Below, piece after piece: positions 1 to 13,315 of a stretch of DNA of 64,000 bases. Numbering within the stretch: the stretch's first letter is position 1; every line of letters starts with the position of its first letter. The notes below the pieces were generated by a model. It saw nothing but the letters and a program-made list of their open reading frames with translations, did not search any database and was not told the origin of the DNA. A program made the translations under genes and the position numbers. Source of the stretch: Ulva prolifera (Eukaryota > Chlorophyta > Ulvophyceae > Ulvales > Ulvaceae); assembly GCA_023078555.1 (NCBI GenBank), contig CM041198.1, positions 7,921,836 through 7,985,835 on the forward strand, written 5' to 3'.

Positions 1-204
1 GATCACAGTGATATGGCCATTGTTTGCAAGTTGCCAACATGGCTGATGTGACCAGTACATGAGTAATCAATTCAAAGGTTTCACATTCTATCACTTAGAT
101 TCAATCAAGATTCCAATCACGATGAAGTCAGATTGTGGTTTGCTCATCCCACATGCAACAAGATTCATCCTTGCCAATCAATGAGTCACGGTATCCCAGG
201 ACTG

Positions 205-3200
205 TCACACCTCAGATACGGCCTTCTGCTCTTTTGAGATAGAGTCAAAGGAGGCATGGGGAAAGCCCAGCATCGTCTGCAGCTGTGTGTAACTTTCCAA
301 CAGGTCTTGGCAAGGCACCGATGTAACTTTTGCAAAAGCTGCCTCAAGCACGTCAAGAACTTCTTTCAATTGAACTTTTGTGTCGTCTGAGATCGATTCT
401 GATTCACCTGCCTGTTTGTGCGTTGCCTCGCACTTCTCCAACGGAAGAGGCTGCCAGCTCTTACCTGCATGAAAATGCGGGCAGCTGATGCCTCCAACTG
501 AAGAACATGCCCTGGGTTTCATCGATAATAGTTCGGATGATCCTGTTCCATGCTGCCAGTTGTTGAAGTACCGACGCTAGCCAGGCACAAAGCCCTGATC
601 TAACTGCAACGGTGGTGGTCATAGTTCAAAGCGGCACTGCAGACAGAAAATAGAATCAAGTTGAGATGCTGCAGTTTCAAATGTACATGGGAGGTTCAAC
701 AAGCAGTCACCTGGACCAGAGGTATGACGTGTGTTCCATTCGGAGCTCACTGATACATTACACACTCCAAACACAGCCCTTAGCGCACTGGGTCAACACA
801 GTTGTGGCCACAAAGGATATGAGTAAGACTCCCTATGCGGACACCATTACTCTTAGTATCTCTCTGCATGCAAAGCAGTAGCGCAAGCACAATGCAGCAG
901 AGCAAAAAAGCACAACGGAGCAGAGAACAATAGACGCCACCCCATGATCCCACTACTGCCGCCCGGCCTAGCCACTGCTTTGTGCATCATATTCGGTCCT
1001 TTGGAGAGACGATCTGGTCAAATTGAAATACTAATCGTGACCTAAAGTCTACGTTGGTAGATTTATCCCAAAGCTGCAGACTGCTGCTGCTGTCAGTTGT
1101 ATGCCTTATCCACTCATGGTCCCAACAGTAATTCAGATGAATCACCATGCTGAAGAGCCAGTGTACACACACGCCGCTGCCATTGTGGCTCCCATGGTGG
1201 CAATGGCCAATGACAGCAATGGCCTGAGTCAGTACCAGCGATGCAAGCAAAAAGAAAAAGAGATGTTTCTATCAGCAACAGAGGTATAGCACACCTCCGT
1301 TTCCGGCTACATCATGATTCTGGCGTAGTGTGTCCAGCAGGCACTGATGTCTGGCGCCCTTGCTTGCAGCCACCACGATGTTGCGTAGGAGCTCCTGGCG
1401 CTGTTCGCCCTCATCAAGCGTCGACAGGATGCGCGCCACCTGCAGCAGCTGTCCTGCAATAGCGCTGTACCTGCAATCATTCACCATATGTATCTACAAT
1501 GGTCATTAGCAGAACTCCTGGACGCCCACATTGAGCACATTAGCGCATCATGGTGACAAATCGTTGTCATGTACTTCTTACACAGCAAGCAGTGCATGCT
1601 TGCCTGAAGCGGATCTGGAGGCTTGTGACATATCTGAAGCACACAGTTGACACGTGTACATACTCGCCTACAACGGCTGCAGCAACCATTGTCTGGGGTC
1701 ACTGTGCACACCGCTGTGATGGTGACCACTGATGCAAAATGTCTATTGAGACACATGTCTCGCCCTGAGCTACCGTAGCAAAGCAGAGTACCCTGCAGTC
1801 AAGCAGCAGAGCCCACTGCAGCACACCAGCCTTCCTGCATCGAGCCGAGGTACGCGTTCCAGCAGTACACCGCTCCATTGATGACAGCCCAGGGCTTCTG
1901 GCAGTCAAGTGCCTTCTGCATGCCTTTGACAAAACCGGCGGCCACGGTCTGCTGGAGCTCTTCGACCGTCACAGCAGGCGCCCGGACAATCTGCCCTTCA
2001 GCGTTCCCTTCCCCACACGCTGCCCCATCCACATCTGCTGCAGCTGCCTCCTCAATTGCATCAGTCGCATCCGTACCACCGTCTGCCTGTGTCTGACTGC
2101 CAGCACCAGCTTCCACATCTGCCGCCTCACCGTCTGCCGTAGGGGTGCTTGCATCAGGAACCACACACGGAGGAGCAATGGAGGCTTTGCGGTGCTTCAG
2201 GGCGACCACGGCAGCCTCAGCCTCAAAGTACATGCACTGGCTCTGCACAAGAAACAAGCCGGTCGTGACCACGGTCACGACATGGACAACGCCACACTCG
2301 CTGTCACTCCTGGACGTCACTAACTGGAACATGCCCAGCTGTCACGCCATCAACACCATGCTACCAGGTGAGAGGCAGCTGGGGCCCAGATTGGAATCTT
2401 ACACACAATCAAGAACACAATGTACCAGATGTGCAGCGGGTCTGCTCTTGGTGAGCAGCCAAGGCCGTGAAAGCGCACCTGCAGCATCGCCATCTCCTGA
2501 TCACACTCGGGCGTCCAATCCGCCCAGAGAACATATGGGGCTGCCCGCAGAACAACAGTGTACAGGTGCAGCTCCCACGCCGCGTTTACCACCTCCCCCC
2601 AGAGCCTCGTCAGCTCCCTCGCTGCGCGGTACTGCTCCGCTCGCTGTTCCGCTGCAGCCCCCGCGTCCGCCTCTCCCTCTGTGATGCCGCCGGCACCTTC
2701 CCCGCCGGCCGGCGCGCTCGGCGGCTGCACCAGCTGAAGCTGCTGCAGAGCTGCGATCGCCTTCTCAAGCCGCTGCTGCCGCACTCGCGGCGTGCGGGTC
2801 TCCCGCGCACGCTGAATCAGCTCGATTGCTGACTCAGCAGGATCCGCAGCCACGCCAGCGGGCCGGTCATGTGCGCGCGAGCGGAGCGCGGCGAGCAGCG
2901 GCTGCAGGTGGCGGTCCCACGGCCGCTCGAGCTGGAAGCGCTCGCACGCTGCAGGCGCGCCGACATAGTCGAGGACGTCCGCGCGGCTCGCTTCCTCAAG
3001 CGCCGCGGCGGGGGACTCGGCCGCGAGGCTACACTTGGCAACCTCGAGGTGCAGCCGCGTGCGTAGGTCGGCGAGCGGCGACGACACGGCGGCGAGCGCG
3101 GCCGCTGCGGCGTTGAAGACCCGCTTCACACGATGCCGCGTGTCATGCTGCAGCATTGGCAGCCCCGCGTTCCACACGTCCCTGCAACAGGTCCCCTCCG

Positions 3201-5321
3201 TCAGCCACCAGCAGCTCGGCGAGTGCATTAAGCAGCCATACACACTCCACCTGGGCGCATCCGGGGCTGCAGCATGCGCGTGATGTTGTCATGTTGGGAC
3301 GAGTTGAGCCCGCGGAGGGACGTTGGGACACACTTGCAGCACGCATGCAGTCCATGAACGTCTCCCACCCCGAGGAATTCCTGGATGCACTGTTCCAGGT
3401 CCTCCAGTAGTGTGCGTAGGCGGGCCAGGTCCGCCCGCGTCATGCGGGTGGCTCCGCCGTGACTGTCAACAGGCAGCACGGCCTGCAGGCTCATGTGCGC
3501 GAGGGTCAGCCCCGCCCATGCGCGAGCCCGGGAGTCTTTACCCCTCAGGACGCGCTTCGCGAGAGCTGCTGCGGCGTCTGCATCGCCGAGCAGCGCGCTA
3601 ACCCAGCCAAGCCTCGCCACGGTCAGCAGGGTTTCGTCGGCGGGAGGGGAGTCTGGGTTTGGGTCAAGCTTGCGGTACGCAGCGTCCACTGCAGCTGTCG
3701 CTGCGGCGCCTGCGCCACAGGCACTGTGACTCCTATACAGGTACTACAGAGAGCGTCCACATGCAGCCGTCCGCGGATGCGACAGCGGCTGTACGAGTCG
3801 TCTGGACATGAGAGGTCAAGAAGTTGCCTTTGTTGCTACGGTCATGCTGAACACAGTCAGGCAATCATAGCCGTCTACAGCAGAGGCACATGCGACCAGA
3901 TAGGCAGGCAACCAGGAGCAGAGGGGTTCTCAGGGCGAATGATGATCTCCACGAGCTAGACTCGAGCACCGGGCAATCTCACAGAGCAGGTCTCGAGGGC
4001 CATTCAGATGCGGAAACATCAATGCATTAGACGGACGGATAGGTGCCACTGTCAGTGACCAGAACACAGCACGCCAACATACACAGCACCATGGACTCAG
4101 CTGCTGGAAGAAATGCTGTCTGCAGTACCTGTCAGCTGCTTTGAGAGCACCCGCTGGACAGTGAGGTCGGCCAGGGCTGCTGGCGATGCGTCCTTGGGTT
4201 CGATTGGCTTCGCTTTTGGCCCCATGTCAGACGTGTGTACCTTCAGCGCCCACACTGTCCGACACAAGTCAGCAGCCTTGTCACTCTCGCCTGCTTGTGC
4301 AGCGAGCTCAAGGGCTACATCTGCATGCTTATTTGCCTCCACTGTATCTCCCATCTGCACCACCGTGTATCTCTGGTGGACAGGTGCTGGAGAAGCTGCG
4401 TCGGCATGAGCGATCAGCAGCATTGACTTTGACGTATGTCCAAAAGCATCCAGCTCAATGATGCACACCACAGTATGGCCCACCTACTGTAAGAAACCAC
4501 AGTTGTGGCCACAGGATCGCGAAGGGGAAGTACACATGGTGTGAGTGTTGCTGCGCCAGTATTATCGTGTTTGCAAGTAGGTGCAGAAAGCAACGCACGG
4601 CCGCTGCGCATTGGGCCATTGCACACTCCAGGGTCGCTTTCCACAGAAGATGGCCGTCCAACTCTTTCACAGCAGCCAGCACTGCGCTCAGCGATTCGTG
4701 TATCAGCATCCACCTGCCAGCGCGCATGAGCGGCCGAATGGCATGCCACATTTTCACGGAACCGTTATAAACCAGATGTATGTACCGCTTGGTCTGCTGA
4801 GCTACCTGCACTCCCTGGGAGATGAGCTGTGCAGCGAGCTGCACACCCTCAGTCAACTGTTTACCCTTGCACTTACGGTTCTCGTGAGTGATTATGTCGG
4901 CGTGTGCAAAGCAGGCTCGAATAAACCATGAGTCTGTTATGTCCTTGGCAGCCCCTTTTGCATACCTGCAGGCGTTGCCGCTGTCATTACAGAGTCAGAT
5001 GGGATCTGAGTGCTCTTCGGTTGCACGCACCATCGTCTATGGGTATAGTACAGCTCCAAGGCTTCTTTTGCTTGCTGGTGGTTTCCTACCTGCAATGCAA
5101 CATGTGAATTCCTGAAGGGTTGTGGTCACAAGGATAACACGTGTCAGCTGTGAGTTTGAAATGAGCACCTTGATGCAGAGCTCTGCGTAGGACACGAGTT
5201 CTGATGATTGCAGAGTCGCGCGTTGTTGGGGGGTTCCAAAGATAGTGTGTGCTGCAGCCCATGCGGCAGAATCCTTTGTTTGGGCTGCATACTTAATCGA
5301 GTTGACCAGAACTGAAGCCAT
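205..5321 (-). CDS. CFAP46: CFAP46-like flagellar central-pair protein (partial, 3' end outside window)
   Basis: Several minus-strand exons read as the N-terminal third of CFAP46 (FAP46/TTC40), a large helical-repeat protein of the axonemal central pair. The proposed start is the ATG at 5321 (MASVLVNSIKYAAQ). Exons follow near 4460-4920 (contains YIHLVYNGSVKMWH, typical of this family), 4110-4400, 3230-3690, 2500-3200 (VWNAGLPMLQHDTRHRVKR, then LHLEVAKC), 1800-2330 (WAVINGAVYCWNAYLG), 1270-1480, 1000-1090 (LQLWDKSTNVDFRSR) and 205-490. The last visible exon ends at a GTGTGA that can serve as a donor, so the gene probably continues past base 1; complete family members are around 2,500 residues. 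Alanine-rich helices and the W/Y-N-x-x repeats fit the family. Exact exon borders were not all resolved. The assignment rests on remembered family motifs, not on a search. Confidence 0.75.
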
Positions 5322-8300
5322 GTCTGAATTCTGGCGCTTTCTGGTGCTTCCAGGCCGCTCAAACGTGACGAGGGGGGCTCATTCTGGTGACCTGGCCAGA
5401 GGCCTAGATCTTGCTAGAACGGTTCGCAGACAATGTAACAGACTCATCGTGCAGCAAGACATGTTTACGTACTATAGCGCAACGTTCACAAAGCTAAGGC
5501 ACGTGCAGCATCCGGAGGCACACGGCCCGCAAAATTGAACACTGTCGAGGCAGGCGTTCGTCTCCAAAGGAGTGCAAGCCTGGCGCAGGATCTGAATGCG
5601 ACACGCAGACGTGATCTAGACAGGTACGTATACGCCAGTTCATGCGTATGCACGGCTGTGTGCAGACTTGGTGTCGTTTACGTGTCCTGCAGGACGTCCG
5701 TGCTGAAGTTTGCCTTGTGGACACAGCATCCCTGCAGTTGTTCATGCCATGATTGTGTGGAAGTTTGCAGTGGTCAGCGCCTGAGGGTCGCTAATCGACT
5801 CTCCTCCATAAACCTTTGCAATCTTGCCTTTGTACAGACCGTGATGCTGCAGCTTTGCACTGCCACTGACAGCCACCTTGCTACATCAAACACCAATCAC
5901 AGCGTACCGTGTATGCGAAGAGCAACAAATGTGCTATCATGAGCACATACCAATCTCGTTTGTTGATGGCCTGAGGTTCACAAGTCAAATCCCATCAGCA
6001 CAGGCTGTGCAAAGCAGGAGCAGCTGCATGTGCTCCATGCTCTGGTGAGGCTCTGGCTCGCTCTAGTTTTGGCTTCACTTTCACGTCACTGCACACAGAC
6101 CGCAGACCCACCATGCGCCCTCTGGACTGACAAGATGCTCCACATGCCAAACTGTACCACAAGCATTGCAGTAGGCCTGATGCGCCAGGCACAATTTGCC
6201 AGTACGCCAGACCACGCAGCATGTCACACCGAAAGCAAGAATGCAAAGAAATCAGACGTGTCGCCTGACCAGTTTTCATACCAGCCACGCAACCGCAGGC
6301 AGACTCCTTGAACAGTTCATGCATATCATGCGTGGGGCTGGTGGTGCAAGGACGCAGTCGGGGGAGCAGGTGGCACCGCCGGAGCCACGCACGACAAACA
6401 TGAACCTGTGACACTGTCGACGCTGTGCACAATTAGTTGTGGCCTGGCGTGCCATGGCGGCGTGCAATATCAGGCGTGCAAGTTTCAGGCCTCACGTGAA
6501 GTCATGCATATAATCATGATGCATAGGCCTCGTGAACAGCCGTGGCGGTCTGAGGCAGCCAGAAGCGTGCATTTGCCATGGCTACCCTGCAATCTCATGC
6601 ACACGGAGCAGAGGCTTTGACCTGGCGCGCCCGTGGTGCCCAGGCCCACCGTGGGTGTGGCACCGGGTACCCAGAGATGGCGCCATGCGCATGGCTCTTA
6701 TCTGATGCATAAGATGTGAGCGGCGGGTGGTGAACAGGGCACTGATCAGCTCGAGCACGGCTGGCCGCACGTGCACTATATGGAGCACGTGCCCCAATTT
6801 GCATGGTGATCCGAGAAATTACTTTGACATCCGGATCACCTGTGCAACGGCGGCAAGTGGTGGGCCCAGCGGTCACGGCATACACATCTCGAGGCTTCAG
6901 AATCAGTGACCCCATGCACTGTGTACAGATAGGCCGACCTGTCGGGTCTCATTCAATCTCTTTAATTGAATTGGTCCTTGTAACGCTTGGCGTAGGTGTC
7001 GCAACATTTCAGTGCACTTTGAATAAATGTGATCATAAGCACCGTTCATGGTCCGGCAGGTATCCGACCGCCAAACGTGTGATGCTGCTTAGCTAAGTAG
7101 TACAGCACGGCTTGCGGTCCTCCTCGGGGCTGCTGGATTCAACCCGCAATCCGCTGCTCTGTGCTGACCCTCTGCGCCAGTGTCGGGTTGTCGGGCCCAA
7201 CCACATAGAGTAATTCCGAATATCCGGGACTGATTTCTGGACGGAAGCCCTAACAATGCCGCAAGGCAACCCGACGCCGCTCTGCGAACAACGCCGGCCC
7301 GAAGCTCCTATGAGCTGCGACGGCGGCCCAGCGTGTGTTCCTGGACGAAGGCGCTGCTGTGGCGCGTGCTGCTGTGCGCTTGGCGTCGCTTCGAGTTGAT
7401 TGGGCATGGCTCTGCCCTGGCCATGCCCCTTGCAGCGCTGGCGCTGGAGTGGGGCAATTGGGCGCTGCTGATCAATGGCTTCTTGCGAAGGTTCGCCACG
7501 AGGGGCTGCGGCGCAGCTGTCATGATTTCATCAGCAATGCCCGCAGCATCCCTCTGGCTTGTCGCTGCTGGGCCCCTTGACGCATGTTCTCATGCTCCGT
7601 GTGTATGCGTCTGATTTGATCGCCCCTCGGAGTACCGAGGTAGACGCCGGTGCAGGGGAGGATCGGTTCCAGAGACTGTTTCGTGATCTGCCCAATTCTG
7701 CATGCACACCCGACCAGTACTGGATCCTGAACAGCACTGGAGTGGGCTGGATCACTTGCCCATGGATCGCCTTCTGACGAGTTGAATGGTCGGGTTTCTA
7801 TCCGTGTATGATTTTTCCTGTGGCTGCTCATGCCTCTGGCGTTCGATCACTGTTGTATCCGAGATACTGCATCACGACGGTCTTTGCAATTATGCAGATG
7901 CCGGTGCACCGCGGTGTATGGTGTAGAGCAAACACCTTGGCCGAGCGTTTGCGCAGGCTCGCTATCTTTTCCTCTGTAAAGATACCGTGTCCGCCGGCTT
8001 GTTATGTTCATGTGAACTCCCAGTACCAAAGAACTAGTTGCGATATGTCGGCCCTGCGATTCACGGACGCAAAGGAGGCCCCGCTCTTTCCTCGCTCACC
8101 GAATCGCATGCACGATCGTACCGTGTACTACTGCAGTGACACTGTGCTGCTGGGGATTGCTCATAGCCGAGCAGTGCGCTGCAGCGTCAGGAGAGTGTTT
8201 TTACCACAGCCTCGCTTTGGCGGGGTTGCGTGTCGCTTTTAAAAGGCGCTCTTTGGCATGGCTTCCGACGGGTCATGCCGCAATGCGAGTAGTGACGCCA

Positions 8301-8556
8301 CATCTAGCAGCTACATGAAAGAAAATGATGAAGCAGTTCCGTAAGTCGCTGCGTCATGTCCCTTGCCGTATTGCGCAATGCTACCTTGGCCACGACAATT
8401 CACCAAGTGTTCTGTGCAGGTACTTCTTGAGGAGGGTAAATTTCATTCCAGTGCCGTGCCGAGAGCACCATCGCATATCGCTTATCTTTGGGCACAATGT
8501 GAACGAGCATCATGAGGGGCTAGGCGCTGCAGGGACCGGGGACTTTTGGTCGAGCT
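5322..8556. other. No supported gene; likely spacer/5' flank of CFAP46-like gene
   Basis: Only short overlapping open frames on both strands, none with recognisable motifs. A stretch around 7640-7775 after a CAG reads open to a stop and could be a terminal exon, but nothing identifies it. Confidence 0.4.
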
Positions 8557-9663
8557 GTGTATGCTGCAAGCACTGAGCATGCCTGTCAGCAGCTGCAGAA
8601 TTCGGCTGCACCGCCTATGCAGATCTCGTCCCTCCATCATTCGCATCGCCCTCCGCTTGCTGGCGACGCTGCTGCCTTGAGGCCTCAACGCAGTCAGGAG
8701 ATCCTGCCTGGGGGCCGATCTGCTCAAACCATCACCCCCCAGCGAAATCCACTTCCTCTGGTCCAAGCTCATTCGCTCCCTGTCTCTGCCTCACCACAGC
8801 AGGGCTTCTCCACATGCATATCCTCCAAACCTGTGCAATATCGATTGCCTAACCTGAAGCTGTCATCAGAGTCCTCGCAAGATGCAATTGCCACCAACAT
8901 GAGTGAAGATATCCCCCGGCCGCGGTGCACTTTCCACCTTCCCGGTCTATCGCCGCCGTTCACTACAGAGCTTCACACCTCCCCAAGACTACCAATCATC
9001 TCTCCGACTCCTCCACCATCCGCGCAAACGCATACATCTGGTTGCTTCCTCCCGTCACGAGGTTCCTGTGGGCACTCTGTATCGACTGCTGTAAAGCACT
9101 ACACCGCACAGCCAGCACAGCGCCTTGATGGACTGCACCCTGGTATATTGGATGTTTTAGGGACCAGCCCGAGCTGTTTGTCACTGTCTCCTCCTGTGCA
9201 CATGGGCGATCGTGAACAGAGCAAAAGCGGTGCACATAAGGGTGAAGAGGCACATGATCATGGTGGTCAACAACTGGCAGGGACTACCTGGAAACAGGCA
9301 AATGGCTGCCACTTTGTAAACAACAGGATGAATGTGCATCCTTGTGAAGTCTATCCCAAGCGTGGTCAAGCCTGTAAGCCGCCTGGCCAACAGCCCTCCA
9401 GACCGCAGCACGCTCACGACAATGGCGGCCCAGCTACGATACCGTGCGACCTGGAGGCCTGGGGAAAACGCGAAGGCTGCATCTTAACAGCTGACAGCGC
9501 TCATGTACGAGGAGTGGAGCTCTCTAGAGCTTTCGCTGTTCGCGGCAGGCAGGGTGGAACCCATTGTGAGGCGAGAAGTTTGTCACCCAGGAAAGCAGCT
9601 GGCCAACACAGCAGCACGGCGTATGCACCAAGCACATGCAAGCCGAGTAAGCCTTGGTAGGCA
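8557..9663 (+). CDS. Unrecognised long ORF, Ser/Pro/His-rich (uncertain gene)
   Basis: An open frame of 367 codons with no interruption, by far the longest in the surrounding 5 kb. The product is rich in Ser, Pro, His, Gln and Thr, with proline clusters such as ISPTPPPSAQ near residue 150, and has no membrane segment, cysteine pattern or domain I recognise. It may be one exon of a larger gene, since a CAG that could be an acceptor lies at about 8531 in an otherwise open upstream stretch. Low-complexity composition is compatible with a disordered protein, but also with chance openness in TGA-poor DNA. I would treat it as hypothetical. Confidence 0.35.
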
Positions 9664-10732
9664 TAGCTAGGAGCTTGAGGATTCGAGGTACGGATTCAAG
9701 ATGCTGAAGCTTGCACAGGGAAGGGTTCAGGTAGCCTTGCCGGAATTCAGTCAATTGGTAGCTCGAGTAAAAAATGAAGCCTGTTGGCACTTTCTTGTCA
9801 AATCACAGAAGCCCTTAACGAGCTTCAAGCTTCAATCGTGTCGTGACATTGTTCCGCAGCTCAGCCAACACAGTCCTGAAACAGGGCCTGGGGGCAGGCA
9901 CTGTCATATCACCAATCACCCACGAAGGCTGTGTTTGCTGTAGGAGTGGGACCATGTGGAGTGGGACCATGACAAGCGTCGTCAGCATGCATGCTGGTAA
10001 GAAAGTCAACATCATAGTGTTTCACGTGCAATACAATACAGTGGTCGTTGTGCCTGTAGCGCAGTGCCTGTTTGAGGGACTGTTGTAGATTGGCACAATG
10101 CCCACATGGATGCCCGTGGCTATGCCATCTGCAGCGCTCAAGCTCGCCATACGCCAATGCGTCAGCACCAGTTTTACCGGGCTATTTCTGAGGCTGATAT
10201 GTAAGCAAGTGTTAAGATGATGCCGCTGCGTTGTGCTGTATCTCGATATAGACACATAGTGGATCTATGGCCGCATTGGCTGTTGTGCTCCACATTTTGT
10301 GACAATCTGGGATTTCACTCATCGGAAAGGGGCCAGAAATAAGATCTTCTGTACCGTCCGAAGCTGCTGACAACTCGCGCAAGTGTCCGATTGTAAAATC
10401 TGCTTGGTCTTACACCACCGTCGCCACTTTCGTGGTCCTTGCGCATGTCGATGCTGGGTTGCCAGCCAGGGCGTGTCAGTGGCTGTCACATTATAAATAC
10501 TTGTTTCGTTGCACGAATTGGAGTTGACCTCGTGTCACAACATTTGAGATAGTCGTGACGGAGATCAGCCGGCCCCAGAGCGCGCTGCAATAGTTCCAGT
10601 AGGTCTTGCCAGTGATCATGAGGCATCGCTGAACTCTACTGCGCAGCTTCCAAAGATACCGCTTGACAGAATTTGGACAAGTGGTCTCCACGCCAGCGCG
10701 TGCAGCATTAGCCTTGGCTGCTAGCAGACAAC
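9664..10732. other. Spacer upstream of the zinc-knuckle/WW gene
   Basis: No convincing exon on either strand. A local duplication of the decamer GTGGGACCAT lies at about 9946-9970. Presumably contains the promoter of the gene starting at 10733. Confidence 0.4.
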
Positions 10733-13315
10733 ATGGAGCTGCATCATAAGCTCCGGCGAGATCCAAATTGGCATCCCAATGCCTGCAACATCTGTGGTGG
10801 CGTATGTCTCCCATGTCTCTTGTTCGGCATGTCATGTTCATTCTGCGCTGCTCTTGTATGTACCATCAAACCATCAATGCGTTTTGCGCCGTCATACTCG
10901 AGTCTGAGCTAGTATTGCGAGGATATGATGTGCTTTCGGAAGCTGGTCCAAGGGTTTTTGTGCCCGAGGCAACTGGTTCGTGGTAAGCAAATGTTGGGAA
11001 TGAACAGCTTCCTTTGGCACATGTTTAGCACAGTCAAGCTTTCGCTATTTTCCTGAAACCAGAATTCAGGTAGAGCATCAACGGATGTGTCTTGCAGATG
11101 GGCCACCAGGCTGCACAATGTAAGACCGGAACTATACCATGGCGCCAAGTATTCGGAGACGAGGCATTTGTGGTACGAAAGCCTGTGTTTTGGACAGATG
11201 TACTGTCAAAACGTGATGCTCGGAAGGTGGATCACGACAGGTTGACTGCTGATGCTGTTAATTATGCTCGGGCTGCCTGCGAAGCTCAAGGGAAAAACTA
11301 CGACGCCGATGTCATCCCAGTTGCCGAAGCTTCACAGAGTGTCGACACTGCAAAGCTCCTCGAAACACTTCGAGATGAAGTGGAAATCAAAGAGAAAGAG
11401 GCCAAGATTGCAGCTGATCCAGCTGCCAATCTGCCACCAGGCTGGAATGTGGCATATGTGCGACACCCATACCTCCCACGACACAGATTTTGCTTGCGTA
11501 GCCTCACCAGGAAATTACATCGCTCACAATGGCTCGAGCGCTGCCATAGCATGCAACGTGTCAGACCTTAACGAAACAAGTCTGTCTCGAGTGATTCCAC
11601 GGCCATCGTATGAAACCGGGTGTTAAGCATACGTAATTCATTCGGGCCTACTTGAAGTGGCCTCTGCGGTGGTAGAAAAGCTGAGTCGGGGGGCGATGGT
11701 GTGATGAGACACACACAAATCACCATCTTTCGACTGAGTCTGATGAAGAGCACTTGTTGTAGCTTTACTCTGACCATCGGCCTGATTCCCTGAACGACTC
11801 TTATATGTCAGCTTCGCTTCATCCATGCAATGCGAGTCTAGCAATCTGCGTGAACGGCTGCTCTTGGATAAACAAGGGCAAGCTTGTTCTGTAGCTGTAG
11901 CATGGCGTTGCTCAAGGGGCGGTGGTGTGATGAGACGCAAACAAAATCACCATCTTTCGACTGAATCTGATGAAGAGTACTTGTTGTAGCTTTACTCTGA
12001 CCATCGGCCTCATTCCCTGAACGACTCTTATATGTCAGCTTCGGTTCATCCATGCAATGCGAGTCTAGCAATCTGCGTGAACGGCTGCTCTTGGATAAAC
12101 AAGGGCAAGCTTGTTCTGTAGCTGTAGCGTGGCGTTGCTCAGGGGGCGGTGGTGTGATGAGACGCAAACAAAATCACCATCTTTCGACTGAATCTGATGA
12201 AGAGTACTTGTTGTAGCTTTACTCTGACCATCGACCTCATTCCCTGAACGACTCTTATATTTCAGCTTCGGTTCATCCATGCAATGCGAGTCTAGCAATC
12301 TGCGTGAACGGCAGCTCTTGGGTAAACAAGGGCAAGCTTGATCTGCAGCTGTAGCGTGACGTTGCTCAGGGGGCGGTGGTGTGATGAGACACAAACAAAA
12401 TCACCATCTTTCGACTGAAGCTGATGAAGAGTACTTGTTGTAGCTTTACTCTGACCATCGGCCTCATTCCCTGAACGACTCTTATATGTCAGCTTCGGTT
12501 CATCCATGCAATGCGAGTCTAGCAATCTGCGTGAACGGCTGCTCTTGGATAAACAAGGGCAAGCTTGTTCTGTAGCTGTAGCGTGGCGTTGCTCAGGGGG
12601 CGGTGGTGTGATGAGACGCAAACAAAATCACCATCTTTCGACTGAATCTGATGAAGAGTACTTGTTGTAGCTTTACTCTGACCATCGACCTCATTCCCTG
12701 AACGACTCTTATATTTCAGCTTCGGTTCATCCATGCAATGCGAGTCTAGCAATCTGCGTGAACGGCAGCTCTTGGGTAAACAAGGGCAAGCTTGATCTGC
12801 AGCTGTAGCGTGACGTTGCTCAGGGGGCGGTGGTGTGATGAGACACAAACAAAATCACCATCTTTCGACTGAAGCTGATGAAGAGTACTTGTTGTAGCTT
12901 TACTCTGACCATCAGCCTCATTCCCTGAACGACTCTTATATGTCAGCTTCGGTTAATCCATACAAAGCAGCCATAATGCACGAGTATCATAGTTGCTGTT
13001 GAGCATCTAGTAAATTTGCCTCGGTAGTAGGTGTCATCCTTCTGGGGATGTTGTTCTGATGAGGCTCATACCAGATCACCATCTTTCAAATGAAGGTGAT
13101 CAGGATTTTTGTTGTAGCTTGACTTCGACCAACCTCTGTTCTTGTACCTGATTCCAATCATTGCAATGATTTCATCCATGCACAACACAACTGTGTGTCC
13201 ACAGCCCGACCTGCCAAGGTACATGCAGGATCCCAAAGGGAAGCCATATTATTGGCACCAGGAGACTCAGAAGACACAGTGGTCAAAGCCTACAGCGGAT
13301 GCGGCCGCCAGCTGA
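10733..13315 (+). CDS. CCHC zinc-knuckle plus WW-domain protein
   Basis: Three exons give about 179 residues: 10733-10801, 11098 to 11448 or 11457, and 13205-13315. Exon 1 ends in CNICGG before a GTATGT donor and exon 2 opens with MGHQAAQC, so splicing assembles a perfect CX2CX4HX4C zinc knuckle. The middle holds a basic/acidic helical region, then LPPGWN, the first half of a WW domain. Exon 3 supplies the second half (KGKPYYWHQETQKTQW) and stops after ADAAAS. All junctions are phase 0. The second intron, about 1.75 kb, carries a satellite array and is far longer than most in the window. The arrangement resembles a green-lineage zinc-knuckle/WW family thought to bind RNA or splicing factors; that function is inferred from the domains only. 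The choice between the two donors at 11449 and 11458 changes three residues. Confidence 0.8.
11640..12975. repeat. 227-bp tandem satellite with 454-bp higher-order period
   Basis: About six copies of a 227-bp unit follow head to tail. The landmark GTGTGATGAGAC recurs at about 11699, 11925, 12152, 12379, 12606 and 12833. Alternate copies match best: the unit near 12065 is almost identical to that near 12519, and the one near 11838 to that near 12292, so two monomers form a 454-bp higher-order unit. Each copy leaves a similar 109-codon minus-strand frame open, which looks like a by-product of the repeat. A diverged remnant (ATCACCATCTTTCAAATGAA) lies at about 13074. The whole array sits inside the second intron of the zinc-knuckle/WW gene. 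Confidence 0.93.

Noticed and set aside
11838..12848. Four near-identical 109-codon minus-strand frames, suggestive of a small gene family
   Set aside because: They are a by-product of the 227-bp satellite, overlap one another in different frames and have no conserved motif; they lie antisense in an intron.
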